64,000 nt of DNA from Streptomyces cirratus (GCF_014650775.1 NZ_BMVP01000002.1:310001-374000), one strand, 5' to 3'; counted from the stretch's first letter, positions 50,491-61,651 are shown. Notes: generated from the sequence alone by a model not told the origin. Translations and numbers: made by a program.

Positions 50491-50512
50491 GGTTCCCCGT
50501 ATATCGGGGACC
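50491..50512 (+). promoter_or_regulatory. Hairpin in the purN leader region
   Basis: GGTTCCCCG, TATAT, CGGGGACC fold with one bulge just upstream of the purN start region. Possible 5' UTR structure or terminator of upstream transcription. No riboswitch consensus is recognisable. Confidence 0.35.
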
Positions 50513-50568
50513 CGGAGTTTCGTATGACCGTACAAGTGCAAGCGATGCCCCCCAAGAAAGGGCCTCCC

Positions 50569-51192
50569 ATGGCCGCCTCTCGCCTGGTCGTGCTGGTTTC
50601 CGGTTCCGGCACGAACCTCCAGGCCCTGCTCGACGCCATCGACGCCCACCCCGAAGGCCCCGAGGGCTTCGGCGCCCGGGTCGTCGCGGTCGGCGCCGAC
50701 CGCGACGGCATCGTCGGCCTGGAGCGCGCCGAGAAGGCCGGGATCCCCACCTTCGTGTGCCCGGTCAAGGCGTACGCCACCCGCGCGGAGTGGGACGCCG
50801 CGCTCACCGCGGCCACCGCCGCCCACGAGCCGGACCTGGTGGTCTCCGCCGGGTTCATGAAGATCGTCGGACCGGAGTTCCTGGACCGTTTCGGCGGCCG
50901 GTTCATCAACACCCACCCCGCCCTGCTGCCCGCCTTCCCGGGCGCGCACGGCGTCCGCGACGCCCTCGCCTACGGCGCCAAGGTCACCGGCTGCACGGTC
51001 CACTTCGTGGACGGCGGCGTGGACACCGGCCCCATCATCGCCCAGGGTGTCGTCGAGATCCGGGACGGGGAAGAGGAAGCCGCTCTTCACGAGCGCATCA
51101 AGGAAGTCGAGCGCACGCTGCTCGTCGACGTCGTGGGGCGCCTGGCCCGGCACGGCTACCGCATTGAGGGACGAAAGGTAACAATCCAGTGA
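50569..51192 (+). CDS. purN: Phosphoribosylglycinamide formyltransferase
   Basis: Transfers formyl from 10-formyl-THF to GAR in purine synthesis. The 207-residue protein has [20 protein letters not shown], the active-site region [26 protein letters not shown] (catalytic Asn and His) and [18 protein letters not shown] 50569 follows AAAGGG; ATG 50524 with GGAG is an alternative giving 15 more residues. The stop overlaps the purH GTG, so the pair is cotranslated. Confidence 0.95.
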   Translation: MAASRLVVLVSGSGTNLQALLDAIDAHPEGPEGFGARVVAVGADRDGIVGLERAEKAGIPTFVCPVKAYATRAEWDAALTAATAAHEPDLVVSAGFMKIVGPEFLDRFGGRFINTHPALLPAFPGAHGVRDALAYGAKVTGCTVHFVDGGVDTGPIIAQGVVEIRDGEEEAALHERIKEVERTLLVDVVGRLARHGYRIEGRKVTIQ

Positions 51193-52784
51193 CCGCCGTA
51201 GAGACCGCAGACAGCAGCAACGACCCGACCACGACCCAGCGGCCGATCCGTCGTGCGCTCATCAGCGTCTACGACAAGACGGGACTGGAAGAGCTGGCCC
51301 GCGGCCTGCACGAGGCGGGCGTCGCGCTCGTCTCCACCGGCTCCACCGCTTCCAAGATCGCCGCGGCCGGCGTGCCCGTTACCAAGGTCGAGGAGCTCAC
51401 CGGCTTCCCCGAGTGCCTGGACGGCCGCGTCAAGACCCTGCACCCCCGCGTGCACGCGGGGATCCTGGCCGACCTGCGCCTGGAGGACCACCGGCGCCAG
51501 CTGGCCGAGCTGGGCGTGGAGCCGTTCGACCTCGTGGTCGTCAACCTCTACCCCTTCCTCGCCACCGTCCTGTCCGGTGCCACCCCCGACGAGTGCGTCG
51601 AGCAGATCGACATCGGCGGCCCCTCGATGGTCCGCGCCGCCGCCAAGAACCACCCCTCGGTCGCCGTCGTGACGAGCCCCGAGCGGTACGCCGACGTCCT
51701 CACCGCGGCCCGGGGCGGCGGCTTCGACCTGACCGCCCGCAAGCGGCTCGCCGCCGAGGCCTTCCAGCACACCGCCGCCTACGACGTGGCCGTCGCCTCC
51801 TGGTTCACGGGCGACTACGCCCCCGAGCCCGAGGCCGTCCTGCCCGAGTTCCTGGCCGGCGCCTGGCAGCGCAAGTCCACCCTCCGCTACGGCGAGAACC
51901 CCCACCAGGCCGCCGCCCTCTACACGGACGGGCAGCCGGGCGGGATCGCCAACGCCGAGCAGCTGCACGGCAAGGAGATGTCCTTCAACAACTACGTGGA
52001 CACCGAGGCGGCCCGCCGCGCCGCCTACGACCACGACGAGCCGTGCGTCGCGATCATCAAGCACGCCAACCCGTGCGGGATCGCCGTGGGCGCGGACGTC
52101 GCCGCCGCCCACCGCAAGGCGCACGCCTGTGACCCGCTCTCGGCGTTCGGTGGTGTCATCGCCGTCAACCGCCCGGTGACCGTCGAGCTCGCCGAGCAGG
52201 TCGCGGAGATCTTCACCGAGGTCATCGCCGCCCCCGGCTACGAGGACGGCGCGGTCGAGATCCTGGCCAAGAAGAAGAACATCCGCGTCCTGAAGGTCGA
52301 CGGCACCCCGCACCAGCCGGGTGACCTCAAGCCCGTCTCCGGCGGCGCGCTGCTCCAGCAGTCGGACGTGTTCCAGGCCGAGGGCGACGACCCCGCGAAC
52401 TGGACGCTGGCCACCGGCGAGGCCCTCTCCGCCGACGAGCTGGCCGAGCTCGCCTTCGCCTGGAAGGCCTGCCGGGCCGTCAAGTCCAACGCGATCCTGC
52501 TGGCCAAGGACGGCGCCTCGGTGGGTGTCGGCATGGGCCAGGTCAACCGGGTCGACTCCGCGAAGCTCGCGGTCGAGCGGGCCGGCGCCGAGCGCGCGCA
52601 GGGCTCGTACGCGGCCTCCGACGCCTTCTTCCCGTTCCCGGACGGGCTGGAGATCCTGACGGCGGCCGGGATCAAGGCCGTCGTGCAGCCGGGCGGTTCG
52701 GTCCGTGACGAGCTGGTCATCGAGGCCGCGCAGAAGGCCGGCGTGACGATGTACTTCACCGGTACCCGGCACTTCTTCCACTGA
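51189..52784 (+). CDS. purH: Bifunctional AICAR formyltransferase/IMP cyclohydrolase
   Basis: Last two steps of IMP synthesis. The 531-residue protein has the N-terminal cyclohydrolase ([37 protein letters not shown]) and the C-terminal formyltransferase ([43 protein letters not shown], and QPGGSVRD...TGTRHFFH end). GTG 51189 overlaps the purN stop. A long bidirectional terminator follows. Confidence 0.97.
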   Translation: MTAVETADSSNDPTTTQRPIRRALISVYDKTGLEELARGLHEAGVALVSTGSTASKIAAAGVPVTKVEELTGFPECLDGRVKTLHPRVHAGILADLRLEDHRRQLAELGVEPFDLVVVNLYPFLATVLSGATPDECVEQIDIGGPSMVRAAAKNHPSVAVVTSPERYADVLTAARGGGFDLTARKRLAAEAFQHTAAYDVAVASWFTGDYAPEPEAVLPEFLAGAWQRKSTLRYGENPHQAAALYTDGQPGGIANAEQLHGKEMSFNNYVDTEAARRAAYDHDEPCVAIIKHANPCGIAVGADVAAAHRKAHACDPLSAFGGVIAVNRPVTVELAEQVAEIFTEVIAAPGYEDGAVEILAKKKNIRVLKVDGTPHQPGDLKPVSGGALLQQSDVFQAEGDDPANWTLATGEALSADELAELAFAWKACRAVKSNAILLAKDGASVGVGMGQVNRVDSAKLAVERAGAERAQGSYAASDAFFPFPDGLEILTAAGIKAVVQPGGSVRDELVIEAAQKAGVTMYFTGTRHFFH

Positions 52785-52795
52785 GCGGATCCCGC

Positions 52796-52845
52796 ACACG
52801 GCGAAGGCCGCGCCCCCCGTCCGGGGAGCGCGGCCTTCGCCGTGT
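52796..52845. terminator. Bidirectional terminator between purH and the RDD gene
   Basis: ACACGGCGAAGGCCGCGC (from 52796) pairs perfectly with the complementary 18 bases ending at 52845, with a C/G loop. It lies between convergent stop codons. Confidence 0.9.
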
Positions 52846-52863
52846 TCTGAGCGGTACCGCTGC

Positions 52864-53610
52864 CTACTTCTTCACGACGATCGTGCCGGCGGCACGGTCG
52901 TGCCAGCCCTGCAGCTTGCCGGAGTTGTCGAAGAAGGGGGAGAGGTAGACCAGGAGCTGGCCGATGCCGCAGAGGAACGCACCGACCATGGGGATGATCC
53001 AGCGGATGAAGCCGCCGCCGACACCCGGAACCTGGCCCGTGTTCTCCTTGACGACCTTCAGGCCCAGCGCCAGCTTGCCGACCGTCGCGCCCACGAACGC
53101 GATCATCAGCCATTCGTAGAGCAGGGTGGCGACGAAGAAGACGAGGATGACGCCGAAGAAGGTGGCGATCACGCCGCCGGCGGCCTGGGCCTGTTCGTTG
53201 ACGCAGCTCTGGTACGCGGACGACGCGTAGTCCATGCCGGTGCAGTCCTTGATGCTCTTCGACGCACCGAAGGCGCTCGCGACACCGATCGCGCTGAGGA
53301 TCGAGTACAGGACACCGATGACCAGGCCGTCGATCAGACGGGCGCCGAAGCGGCGGCCCATCGTGGCGACCTCGACGGTGCCGAGCCCGGCCACGTTGAT
53401 GTAGCCGTTGTTCGCCTGGAGCGTGCCGGGGGCCGGGGGCATCGCACCGTACGGCGGCTGCCCGGGCTGCTGCGGGTAGCCGTAGCCGGGCTGGCCCTGC
53501 GGGGGGATGCCCTGGGGCGCCTGCTGCGGGTAGCCGTAGCCGGGCTGGCCCTGAGGGGGCTGCGGGGGCTGCTGCTGTCCGTACGGGTTGTTCGGGTCGC
53601 CGAAGCTCAT
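52864..53610 (-). CDS. RDD-family membrane protein
   Basis: A 248-residue protein. The first ~75 residues are Gln/Pro/Gly/Tyr-rich with repeats of GQPGYGYPQQ. The RDD domain follows: MGRRFGARLIDGLVIG gives the Arg-Asp signature, then three or four membrane helices (VIATFFGVILVFFVATLLYEW, FIRWIIPMVGAFLCGIGQLL), TVGKLALGLKVV and a final WHDRAAGTIVV. Cys residues in the first outer loop (KDCTGMDYASSAYQSCVN) may form a disulfide. Function unknown; transport or scaffolding is typical. ATG 53610 was chosen over the longer frame because it begins the conserved MSFGDPNNPYG. Confidence 0.85.
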   Translation of the reverse strand: MSFGDPNNPYGQQQPPQPPQGQPGYGYPQQAPQGIPPQGQPGYGYPQQPGQPPYGAMPPAPGTLQANNGYINVAGLGTVEVATMGRRFGARLIDGLVIGVLYSILSAIGVASAFGASKSIKDCTGMDYASSAYQSCVNEQAQAAGGVIATFFGVILVFFVATLLYEWLMIAFVGATVGKLALGLKVVKENTGQVPGVGGGFIRWIIPMVGAFLCGIGQLLVYLSPFFDNSGKLQGWHDRAAGTIVVKK

Positions 53611-53879
53611 CTTGGGGTTGTTCCTCCGTGGAAGTGCGGGGACGCACGGCACTTTCGGAGGAAACACTGCGTTTTGCGGTCCACCCCCCGGCACTGCCCG
53701 CGGCACTCATTGTCCGTCATCGTGGTCCCGGCGCAGGGGGATTGTCCAGCCGGTTCGCACACGGGCCGGGACTTGTTGTGCAAGTGCAATGAAATGACCA
53801 AGACGGTACGGGGGGCCGCGAGGCACCCGCCGGGCGCCTTGAGTGGAACCGGGACCGCTCCATCCGGGAGGATGGGAGC

Positions 53880-54740
53880 ATGACCGCCCAGATTCTCGAT
53901 GGCAAGGCCACCGCAGCCGCGATCAAGTCCGAGCTGACCGCCCGCGTGTCGGCGCTGAAAGACCGGGGTGTCACCCCCGGCCTCGGCACCCTGCTGGTCG
54001 GCGACGATCCGGGCAGCCGCTGGTACGTCAACGGCAAGCACAAGGACTGCGCGGAGGTCGGCATCGCCTCCATCCAGCGCGAACTCCCGGCCACCGCCTC
54101 CCAGGAGGACATCGAGGCGGTCGTCCGGGAACTCAACGAGAACCCGGAGTGCACGGGTTACATCGTGCAACTCCCCCTCCCCAAGGGCATCGACACCAAC
54201 CGCGTCCTGGAGCTGATGGATCCGCTCAAGGACGCCGACGGACTGCACCCCATGTCCCTCGGCCGGCTGGTGCTCAACGAGCCTGGCCCGCTGCCCTGCA
54301 CCCCGTACGGGATCGTGGCGCTGCTGCGTCACCACGGCGTGGAGATCAACGGCGCGCACGTCGTGGTCCTGGGCCGCGGCGTCACCGTCGGGCGCTCCAT
54401 CGGGCTGCTCCTGACCCGCAAGTCCGAGAACGCCACCGTCACGCTGTGCCACACCGGCACCCGCGACCTGCCGCGCCTGCTGCGGCAGGCGGACATCATC
54501 GTCGCGGCCGCCGGGGTCCCGCACCTGGTCAAGCCGGAAGACGTGAAGCCGGGCGCGGCGGTGCTCGACGTCGGCGTCAGCCGCGACGAGAACGGGAAGA
54601 TCGTCGGCGACGTGCACCCGGGCGTCGCGGAGGTGGCGGGCTGGCTGTCGCCCAACCCCGGCGGCGTCGGCCCGATGACCCGCGCCCAGCTGCTCGTCAA
54701 TGTCGTCGAGGCGGCGGAACGGACCACCAGTGCGGGTTGA
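53880..54740 (+). CDS. folD: Methylenetetrahydrofolate dehydrogenase/cyclohydrolase
   Basis: Interconverts one-carbon folates using NADP+, feeding purine synthesis (purN and purH are nearby). The 286-residue protein has [36 protein letters not shown] with the catalytic Tyr-Lys region, [38 protein letters not shown] and [21 protein letters not shown] 53880 follows GGGAGG. The stop overlaps the next gene's start by 11 bp. Confidence 0.97.
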   Translation: MTAQILDGKATAAAIKSELTARVSALKDRGVTPGLGTLLVGDDPGSRWYVNGKHKDCAEVGIASIQRELPATASQEDIEAVVRELNENPECTGYIVQLPLPKGIDTNRVLELMDPLKDADGLHPMSLGRLVLNEPGPLPCTPYGIVALLRHHGVEINGAHVVVLGRGVTVGRSIGLLLTRKSENATVTLCHTGTRDLPRLLRQADIIVAAAGVPHLVKPEDVKPGAAVLDVGVSRDENGKIVGDVHPGVAEVAGWLSPNPGGVGPMTRAQLLVNVVEAAERTTSAG

Positions 54741-55203
54741 GCACGTGACCGGCCCCGCCGAGGGCGAGGACGAAGGGGCGCCTGCCGGAGGCGGGGGCGA
54801 AGGGGCGTCTGCCGAGGCCCCCAAGTCCCGCCGGTTCCCCTCCGTCACCCGGGACACCGCCCGCCCCGAGGGCGGGGGCCGGGCCGCTCCCGGGGACGCC
54901 CCGGCGCCCGCCCGGCAGTGGCCGATGCTCAGCGTCCTCGCCGCCACCGCGGCCGGGCTGCTGGCGACGGCGACGGGTCACCCACGGGTGGGCTGCCTGA
55001 TCATCGGGATCGCGCTGATCGCGGCCGCCGTGATGCGGCGCGTGCTGCCGTCGGTGGGGATGCTCGCCGTCCGCTCCCGGTTCACGGACCTGCTGACGTA
55101 CGGGGTGCTCGGCGTGGCCATCACGCTGTGCGCGCTGATGATGCCGCCCCATGGGCTGAACATCCCGTTCCTGGAGACGGCGGTCCGCTTCACGGTCCGT
55201 TAG
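54730..55203 (+). CDS. DUF3017-type small membrane protein
   Basis: A 157-residue protein with a disordered N-terminus (~70 residues Gly/Glu/Ala) and three hydrophobic helices: [38 protein letters not shown] and [19 protein letters not shown], ending in a short tail. I know this as the DUF3017 gene that follows folD in Streptomyces. GTG 54730 overlaps folD; GTG 54745 is also possible. Function unknown. Confidence 0.78.
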   Translation: MRVEHVTGPAEGEDEGAPAGGGGEGASAEAPKSRRFPSVTRDTARPEGGGRAAPGDAPAPARQWPMLSVLAATAAGLLATATGHPRVGCLIIGIALIAAAVMRRVLPSVGMLAVRSRFTDLLTYGVLGVAITLCALMMPPHGLNIPFLETAVRFTVR

Positions 55204-55204
55204 G

Positions 55205-55255
55205 CGCGCCGGTCGCTCAGCCGCGCCGGTCCGCCAGCCGCGCCGGTCCGTCGGC
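55205..55255. repeat. Three 17-bp tandem repeats upstream of mdh
   Basis: Units CGCGCCGGTC(C/G)(G/C)(C/T)C(A/G)GC begin at 55205, 55222 and 55239. They lie just after the upstream gene in the 275-bp gap. Nothing else clear until the mdh promoter area. Confidence 0.6.
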
Positions 55256-55349
55256 CGCGCGTGCCGCGCGGAAATCGGGGCTCGGGCGGGCGTCCGGCCT
55301 TCGAACATCCGGGTCCGTGTGCCACGCACCACACGGGCCTGTGGGTTAG

Positions 55350-56468
<1,119 letters not shown>

Positions 56469-56526
56469 CCGGCCGGGCCCGGCCGCCGAGCGGCCCGGCC
56501 CGTTCGAACCAGTACGAACGACGAAG

Positions 56527-56556
56527 CGCCCCGGCCAAACCTGGTCGGGGCGTTTT
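56527..56556 (+). terminator. Rho-independent terminator after mdh
   Basis: CGCCCCGGCC, loop AAACCT, GGTCGGGGCG (one G-T pair), then TTTT. Confidence 0.9.
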
Positions 56557-56605
56557 GGCGCGATTCGGCCTGTCGCGCGATGTAGGGGGAACCTAAGGTC
56601 GGTCG

Positions 56606-58336
56606 GTGACCGAGACCCCGATTCCCCGCCAGCCGACCGGTCAGGCCGGCTGGGGCGATCCCCGCGCCGGCCGCCCGCCGGTGCACCCCTCGCTCAGCGA
56701 GGCCGGCCGGTTCCTGTGCGCGGGTACCTACCTCGACGCCGGATTCCGCGACCGGGTCATCGACGAGCTCTACGTCCACGAGGAGCGCATCGTCGCCCCC
56801 TCCTACGGCTTCGACGCCTCCCGGGTGCTCGCCCACGCGCTGCGCGCCCGCCGCGCCGAACTCGGCTGGGCGGCCGGGGTGCTCGGAGCCTGGTTCGTCG
56901 GCTCCCTCCTCACCGGCGGCGCCCTCATGCTGCTGCTCGTCCCCTTCCTCCTGCTGAGCCTCGCCGACTGGCTGCGCGGCCGGAACACCCCGCTGCTGCG
57001 GGTGCTGGCCGTGATCCTGCGCGTCTACGTCTTCGTGATGCTCGCCTTCACCCTGCTCTTCCTCGCCTTCGGCGGATTCGCCCTGATGAGCCTGATCGGC
57101 GACTCGGGCGGCCCCGGCGCCCTGTTCTTCACGCCGTCCTTCGGGGACACCGCGGCGGCCACCGCCGTCTTGTGGTGGGTGCCCGTGGTCTTCGCCGCCG
57201 TGGTCGTCGTCGTGGGCCTCCAGCGCGGCCACGTCTTCCGGACCATCGCCACCGACCTCAACGAGCGCCGCTACGCCGACCACGCCGGCGACCCCGCCGA
57301 AGCGGCCCCCGGTGTGCGCTTCCAGCGCGTGCGCGCCCGCATCCGGGCCGAGCAGCACGCGCCGGTGATCATGTACGACGTCAACGACCCGTTCTGCGGT
57401 GCGGGCGACCCCTACCGGCCCTGGCAGCTCTCCGTCGAACTGCGCCCGCGCGAGGACCTGGGCCCCGACCGCAAACCGACGCCGGTCACCAACGCCCACC
57501 TCGTATCCGAGATCGTGCCCCTGCTGGAGCGGCTGCGGGTGCCCTCGCCGCACGGCTCCCCGGACGCCGAGGCCGCCGTCGGCGACCGGCTGCGGGAACT
57601 CGTCGTCGACGAGTGCGTGTTCCTGCCCGCCAACGGGCTGCCCCACCGTGACGCCGCCCAGGCCATCCACGCCCAGTACGCGCAGCAGCGGGCCGCCGCC
57701 GTCGAGGAGGGCGGCGAGCGCCGCAGGCACTTCCTGCGCGTCCGGGTGGGCGGCTGGGACGAGAACCTCGTCGTCACCGTCTTCGTACGGGTCCACACCC
57801 AGGGCGGCATGATGATGCTGGAAGTGGCACCGCACGTGCTGCTCCCCGTGGACGTCGCCTTCCACAACGCGGACGCCGACGCCCAGCGCTACCGCAACAA
57901 CAACGGCTTCGGGAAAGCGGTCGGGGCGCTGCGGCAGACCCCCGGCTCCATCGCGGCCTCCGTCACCACCCTGGGCCGGGGACTGGCGAGCTGGTGGCGG
58001 ATCGTGACCGGCGGCCACGGCGGCGCCCGGACCGAGGGGCCGCGCCTGTCGGTGCGCGAACTCGCCTCCGAGGACAACGGGTCGCTGTTCCACCTCATGG
58101 ACTTGGACCGCTTCCTGAAAACCGTTCAGGACCGGGTCGTCGGCGGCATTATCGTCGCCTTGCACGAAGCGGGCTGGCACACCGAGGAGTTCGCGCAACG
58201 CGCCGTCAACGTCGCCGAAGGCGGGGTGTTCATCCAGTCGGTGAACGGCAGCGCGTTCAGCGTCGGCGGCAGCAACAACACCAACACCGGTCACCACAAC
58301 AGCGGCAAGGGCAAGGGGAGCAGCGGTGGCAACTGA
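56606..58336 (+). CDS. Large membrane protein with C-terminal GSAFS/NNTNT motif
   Basis: Function not recognised. The 576-residue protein has a soluble N-terminus (HPSLSEAGRFLCAGTYLDAGFRDRVI), four membrane helices in two pairs (about 95-160 and 175-215), then a ~330-residue cytoplasmic region with strands and helices (YDVNDPFCGAG, RVRVGGWDENLVVTVFVRVHTQGGMMMLEVAPHVLLP). The last 30 residues contain GSAFSVGGSNNTNT (548-561) and a Gly/Ser/Lys tail. The same motif occurs near the start of the next protein, whose GTG overlaps this stop. GTG 56606 is the start. Confidence 0.75.
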   Translation: MTETPIPRQPTGQAGWGDPRAGRPPVHPSLSEAGRFLCAGTYLDAGFRDRVIDELYVHEERIVAPSYGFDASRVLAHALRARRAELGWAAGVLGAWFVGSLLTGGALMLLLVPFLLLSLADWLRGRNTPLLRVLAVILRVYVFVMLAFTLLFLAFGGFALMSLIGDSGGPGALFFTPSFGDTAAATAVLWWVPVVFAAVVVVVGLQRGHVFRTIATDLNERRYADHAGDPAEAAPGVRFQRVRARIRAEQHAPVIMYDVNDPFCGAGDPYRPWQLSVELRPREDLGPDRKPTPVTNAHLVSEIVPLLERLRVPSPHGSPDAEAAVGDRLRELVVDECVFLPANGLPHRDAAQAIHAQYAQQRAAAVEEGGERRRHFLRVRVGGWDENLVVTVFVRVHTQGGMMMLEVAPHVLLPVDVAFHNADADAQRYRNNNGFGKAVGALRQTPGSIAASVTTLGRGLASWWRIVTGGHGGARTEGPRLSVRELASEDNGSLFHLMDLDRFLKTVQDRVVGGIIVALHEAGWHTEEFAQRAVNVAEGGVFIQSVNGSAFSVGGSNNTNTGHHNSGKGKGSSGGN

Positions 58337-58727
58337 CGGGAGCAACGCGGGAACCACGGGTGGCGGCCCGGCGGAGCCGTCCGTAACGCTCGGCGACATC
58401 ACCGGCAGCGCGTTCAGCATCGGTGGCAGCAACAACACCAACACGGTCCGGCACGGGGGCGCGGCCGCCGAAGCCCCCACACCGCAGGTGCTGCTCGACG
58501 CGGTACTGGAGCTGCGCGCGGCCCTCGTACGGCTGCCGCGGGGCGAGGACCGGTCGGCGCTGGACGCCGAACTGGACGGCGCAGCCGAGGAACTGGAGAC
58601 GGCACGGGAGATCCGGCCCGGGCTCGCCGCCCGGCTGCGCGGGGCGCTGGAGCGCTGGGCCCCGCTGGTGGAGTCGGTCAGTGCGGCGACCGCGCTGGGC
58701 GAGCTGCTGATCTCGCTGGGGGGCTGA
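58326..58727 (+). CDS. Small helical protein with GSAFS/NNTNT motif
   Basis: A 133-residue soluble protein of unknown function. Residues 27-40 read GSAFSIGGSNNTNT, nearly identical to the C-terminus of the preceding protein; the DNA is also nearly identical over ~40 bp (58247 and 58404). The rest is helical (LLDAVLELRAALVRLPRGEDRSALDAELDGAAEELETAREI...). Such short Gly/Asn/Thr-rich motifs can act as paired beta-strand adaptors. It overlaps the previous gene by 11 bp and is followed 3 bp later by the gene at 58731, so the three form one operon. Confidence 0.78.
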   Translation: MATDGSNAGTTGGGPAEPSVTLGDITGSAFSIGGSNNTNTVRHGGAAAEAPTPQVLLDAVLELRAALVRLPRGEDRSALDAELDGAAEELETAREIRPGLAARLRGALERWAPLVESVSAATALGELLISLGG

Positions 58728-58730
58728 GCC

Positions 58731-59687
58731 GTGGCCCCGCAGCCGCAGGGCGCACCCCGCTGGGACGCGCGCACCCAGCGCTGGGTGTGGGACGCCCCAG
58801 CCGATACCCCGGCCGCGGGCCCGTCCGCCGCCCCGCCGCCGCAGGCACCGCCGGCGTACGACCCGCTGGCGCCGGCCGCGCCGCAGGCCTACGACGGGAG
58901 CCGGCCGCCGGTGTACGAGGGGGGCCTGCCGCCGGTGCCGCCGCCGTACGACCCGCACCTGCTGCCCGGCCCGCCGCCACCGCCGCCCGTACCGCCGGGG
59001 CCCCCGCGCCCCGAGGGGCCGGGCGGGCGGTGGCTGACGCCGACCACGGCCGGCATCGCGGTGGCCGCCCTCGCGATCGGAGCGGCCGCCGTCTGGTTCG
59101 TCGAGCGCGGCTCCGGGCAGCCCGCCCCGCACGCGGGGGCGTCGGCGTCGAGCGCCCCGGTGGACGGCGGCGCATCCGGATCGCAGCCGCCGCCCGGCCC
59201 GTCGTCCGGGAGCCCCGCGGGGAGCCCGTCCGCGAGCACCGGCCCCAGTACGGACGGCGCCCACGAGAGCGTCCGGGATCCCAAGGGGTTCACCATCGCC
59301 GTGCCCGTCGGCTGGGTCCGGGAGGACGCCGAGAGCGGCGTCTTCTACCGCTCACCCGACCGGACGTCGCTGCTCCAGATCTTCCGCGTCAGCGAAGCGG
59401 AACTCACCCCGCTCGCAGCCGTCCAAGGCGCCTCCGCCGACCTGCGCGCCCGTACCTCGGGCTACGAGGAGATCCGGGTCGGCCGGGTCCCCGGGTCCGG
59501 GGACGCCGCGGAGCTGGTCTACGAGTACGACAGCGTGGAGTCGCACGGCCGGCGCCGGGGCGTGGAACGGGTCTCGCGCACCCAGGACGGCGCCAAGTGG
59601 GCCGTCCTGACCGCCGGCCCGGCCGCCGACTGGACGGTCACCCTCAGGCACCACACGGCGGCGCTGGAGGCCTTCCGGCCCGGGTGA
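58731..59687 (+). CDS. Single-pass membrane protein with kinase-type ectodomain
   Basis: A 318-residue protein. The cytoplasmic N-terminus is Pro/Ala-rich and starts with PRWDARTQRWVW. One membrane helix (about 105-123, GIAVAALAIGAAAVWFV) is followed by a Ser/Gly linker and an extracytoplasmic domain from about 185 (GFTIAVPVGWVRED...). That domain ends LTAGPAADWTVTLRHHTAALEAFRP, closely parallel to the kinase at 8261 (MSGPAADWATTRQQFDTVLSGWQP) and recognisably similar to the other two kinases. It carries no kinase domain, so it may be a decoy, sensor or signal partner. Third gene of the 56606-59687 cassette; its stop is one base from that of the opposite gene. Confidence 0.78.
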   Translation: MAPQPQGAPRWDARTQRWVWDAPADTPAAGPSAAPPPQAPPAYDPLAPAAPQAYDGSRPPVYEGGLPPVPPPYDPHLLPGPPPPPPVPPGPPRPEGPGGRWLTPTTAGIAVAALAIGAAAVWFVERGSGQPAPHAGASASSAPVDGGASGSQPPPGPSSGSPAGSPSASTGPSTDGAHESVRDPKGFTIAVPVGWVREDAESGVFYRSPDRTSLLQIFRVSEAELTPLAAVQGASADLRARTSGYEEIRVGRVPGSGDAAELVYEYDSVESHGRRRGVERVSRTQDGAKWAVLTAGPAADWTVTLRHHTAALEAFRPG

Positions 59688-59688
59688 T

Positions 59689-60192
59689 TCAGTGCGCGAG
59701 CGAGCCCGGCTTGTAGTGCCCCGGGACCAGCCGGCAGGTGACGCCGAACCGGTTCCAGGCGTTGATCGTCGTGATCACGGCGATCAGCTGGACCAGCTCG
59801 GGCTCCTCGAACTGCCTGGCAGCGGTCGCGTAGACCTCGTCGGGAACGAAACCGTTCGTCAGGACCGTCACCGACTCCGTCAGTTCGAGCGCCGCCAGCT
59901 CCTTCCCGGTGTAGAAGTGCCGGGACTCGCGCCAGGCGGAGAGCTGGACGAGGCGCTCGACGCGCTCACCGGCCGCCAGGGCGTCCTTGGTGTGCATGTC
60001 CAGGCAGAACGCACAGCCGTTGAGCTGCGAGGCGCGGGTCTTGACCAGCTCGGTCAGAACCGGGTCCAGGCCCTTCTTGGAGGCGATCTCCAGGGCGACC
60101 ATGGCCTTGTAGACCTCGGGGGCGTGCTTGTACCAGTTCAGGCGGGCGGGCTCTTCGGGGGCGTAACCCGTGGCTTCGTTCGTCGTCGTCAT
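59689..60192 (-). CDS. Carboxymuconolactone decarboxylase/AhpD-like protein
   Basis: A 167-residue AhpD-fold protein with the redox CXXC motif in NGCAFCLDMHTKDA. These act as alkylhydroperoxidase-type thiol enzymes rather than decarboxylases. ATG 60192. It is divergent from a MocR regulator (46-bp gap), which probably controls it. Confidence 0.88.
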   Translation of the reverse strand: MTTTNEATGYAPEEPARLNWYKHAPEVYKAMVALEIASKKGLDPVLTELVKTRASQLNGCAFCLDMHTKDALAAGERVERLVQLSAWRESRHFYTGKELAALELTESVTVLTNGFVPDEVYATAARQFEEPELVQLIAVITTINAWNRFGVTCRLVPGHYKPGSLAH

Positions 60193-60238
60193 GTCCCCAC
60201 CGTAGGGCGAGGGCAGCCCGCCGATATGGTCCACATCC

Positions 60239-61651
60239 ATGACGGAATCCTGGGCCACTTTCGGCGCCGACCTGCACCTCGACCTCGCAGCCGGAAGGGG
60301 CCTGCGGGCCGGGCTGACGGAGGCCCTGCGCGAGGCGGCGCGCAGCGGGCGGCTGGCTCCCGGGACCCGGCTGCCGTCCTCGCGGTCCCTCGCCGCGGAC
60401 CTGGCCGTCGCCCGGAACACGGTCGCGGAGGCGTACGCGGAACTCGTCGCCGAGGGCTGGCTGACGGCCCGCCAGGGGTCGGGCACCCGGGTGGCGGAGC
60501 GGGCCAGGGCGCGCCGCACCGCGCCGGCGCCCGCCGCCCGAGTACGCCATCCCGCGCGCCGGGGGCCCGCGTACAGCCTGGTCTCCGGCTCGCCGGACCT
60601 GGGCGGCTTCCCGCGCGCGGCATGGGCGGCGGCGACCAGGCGGGCGCTCACGGACGCCCCGAACGAGGCGCTCGGCTACGCGGCGGACGCACGGGGCCGG
60701 GTGGAGCTGCGCGAGGCGCTGGCCGGGTACCTGGCGCGGGCGCGCGGCGTGTACGCGGACGCCGAACGGATCGTGCTGTGCGCGGGGTTCGCGCACGGGC
60801 TGATGCTGCTGTCGAAGGTGCTGCGGGGGCGGCGGGTACGGGACGTGGCGGTGGAGGGGTACGGCCTCGGCGTGCACCGGGAGCTGCTCACGGGGGCCGG
60901 CCTGAGGACGCGCCCGCTGCGGCTGGACGGGGCCGGGGCGCGGACCGACGAGCTGCCGGGCAAGGCGGTGGGCGCGGTACTGCTCACCCCCGCGCACCAG
61001 TTCCCGACGGGGGTCGCGCTGACGCCGGAGCGGCGGACGGCCGCGGTCGACTGGGCCAGGACCACGGGCGGCCTGATCCTGGAGGACGACTACGACGGGG
61101 AGTTCCGCTACGACCGCCAGCCCGTCGGCGCGCTCCAGGGGCTGGACCCGGACCGGGTGGTGTACCTGGGTACGGCGAGCAAGTCCCTGGCGCCGGGGCT
61201 GCGGATGGGCTGGATGGTGGTGCCGGACGCGCTGCTGGAGGAAGTGCTCGCGGCGAAGGGGCACACCGACTGGACCTCCGGCGCGGTGGAGCAGCTGACG
61301 CTGGCCGAGTTCATCCGGTCGGGGGCGTACGACCGGCACGTGCGGGGGATGCGGACGCGGTACCGCAGGCGCCGGGACGCGGTCGTCGGGGCGGTGTCCG
61401 ACCGGGCGTCGGTGACGGGGGTCGCGGGTATCGCGGCGGGGCTGCACGTGGTCCTGGACCTCGCGCGGGGCATGGAACGGCCGGTGCTCCAGGCGGCGGC
61501 CGGGCAGGGCCTGGCCCTGGAGGGCCTGTCGGCCTTCCGCCACCCCGGTTCGGACCTGCCACCGCGGGAGGCGGTGGTGGTCGGCTACGGCAACCCCCCG
61601 GACAGCGCGTGGTCACCGACGCTCTCGGCGCTCTTGTCGGCATTGCCGTGA
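60239..61651 (+). CDS. MocR-family (GntR HTH + aminotransferase) regulator
   Basis: A 470-residue regulator. The GntR winged helix (LRAGLTEALREAARSGRLAPGTRLPSSRSLAADL) is joined to a class I aminotransferase-like domain with the PLP Lys in LGTASKSLAPGLRMGW and DDYDGEFRYDRQP. MocR proteins sense PLP-linked ligands. Divergent from the AhpD-like gene. ATG 60239. A possible operator ATGG...CCAT lies at 60226-60240. A 1.2-kb repeat region follows the stop. Confidence 0.92.
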   Translation: MTESWATFGADLHLDLAAGRGLRAGLTEALREAARSGRLAPGTRLPSSRSLAADLAVARNTVAEAYAELVAEGWLTARQGSGTRVAERARARRTAPAPAARVRHPARRGPAYSLVSGSPDLGGFPRAAWAAATRRALTDAPNEALGYAADARGRVELREALAGYLARARGVYADAERIVLCAGFAHGLMLLSKVLRGRRVRDVAVEGYGLGVHRELLTGAGLRTRPLRLDGAGARTDELPGKAVGAVLLTPAHQFPTGVALTPERRTAAVDWARTTGGLILEDDYDGEFRYDRQPVGALQGLDPDRVVYLGTASKSLAPGLRMGWMVVPDALLEEVLAAKGHTDWTSGAVEQLTLAEFIRSGAYDRHVRGMRTRYRRRRDAVVGAVSDRASVTGVAGIAAGLHVVLDLARGMERPVLQAAAGQGLALEGLSAFRHPGSDLPPREAVVVGYGNPPDSAWSPTLSALLSALP

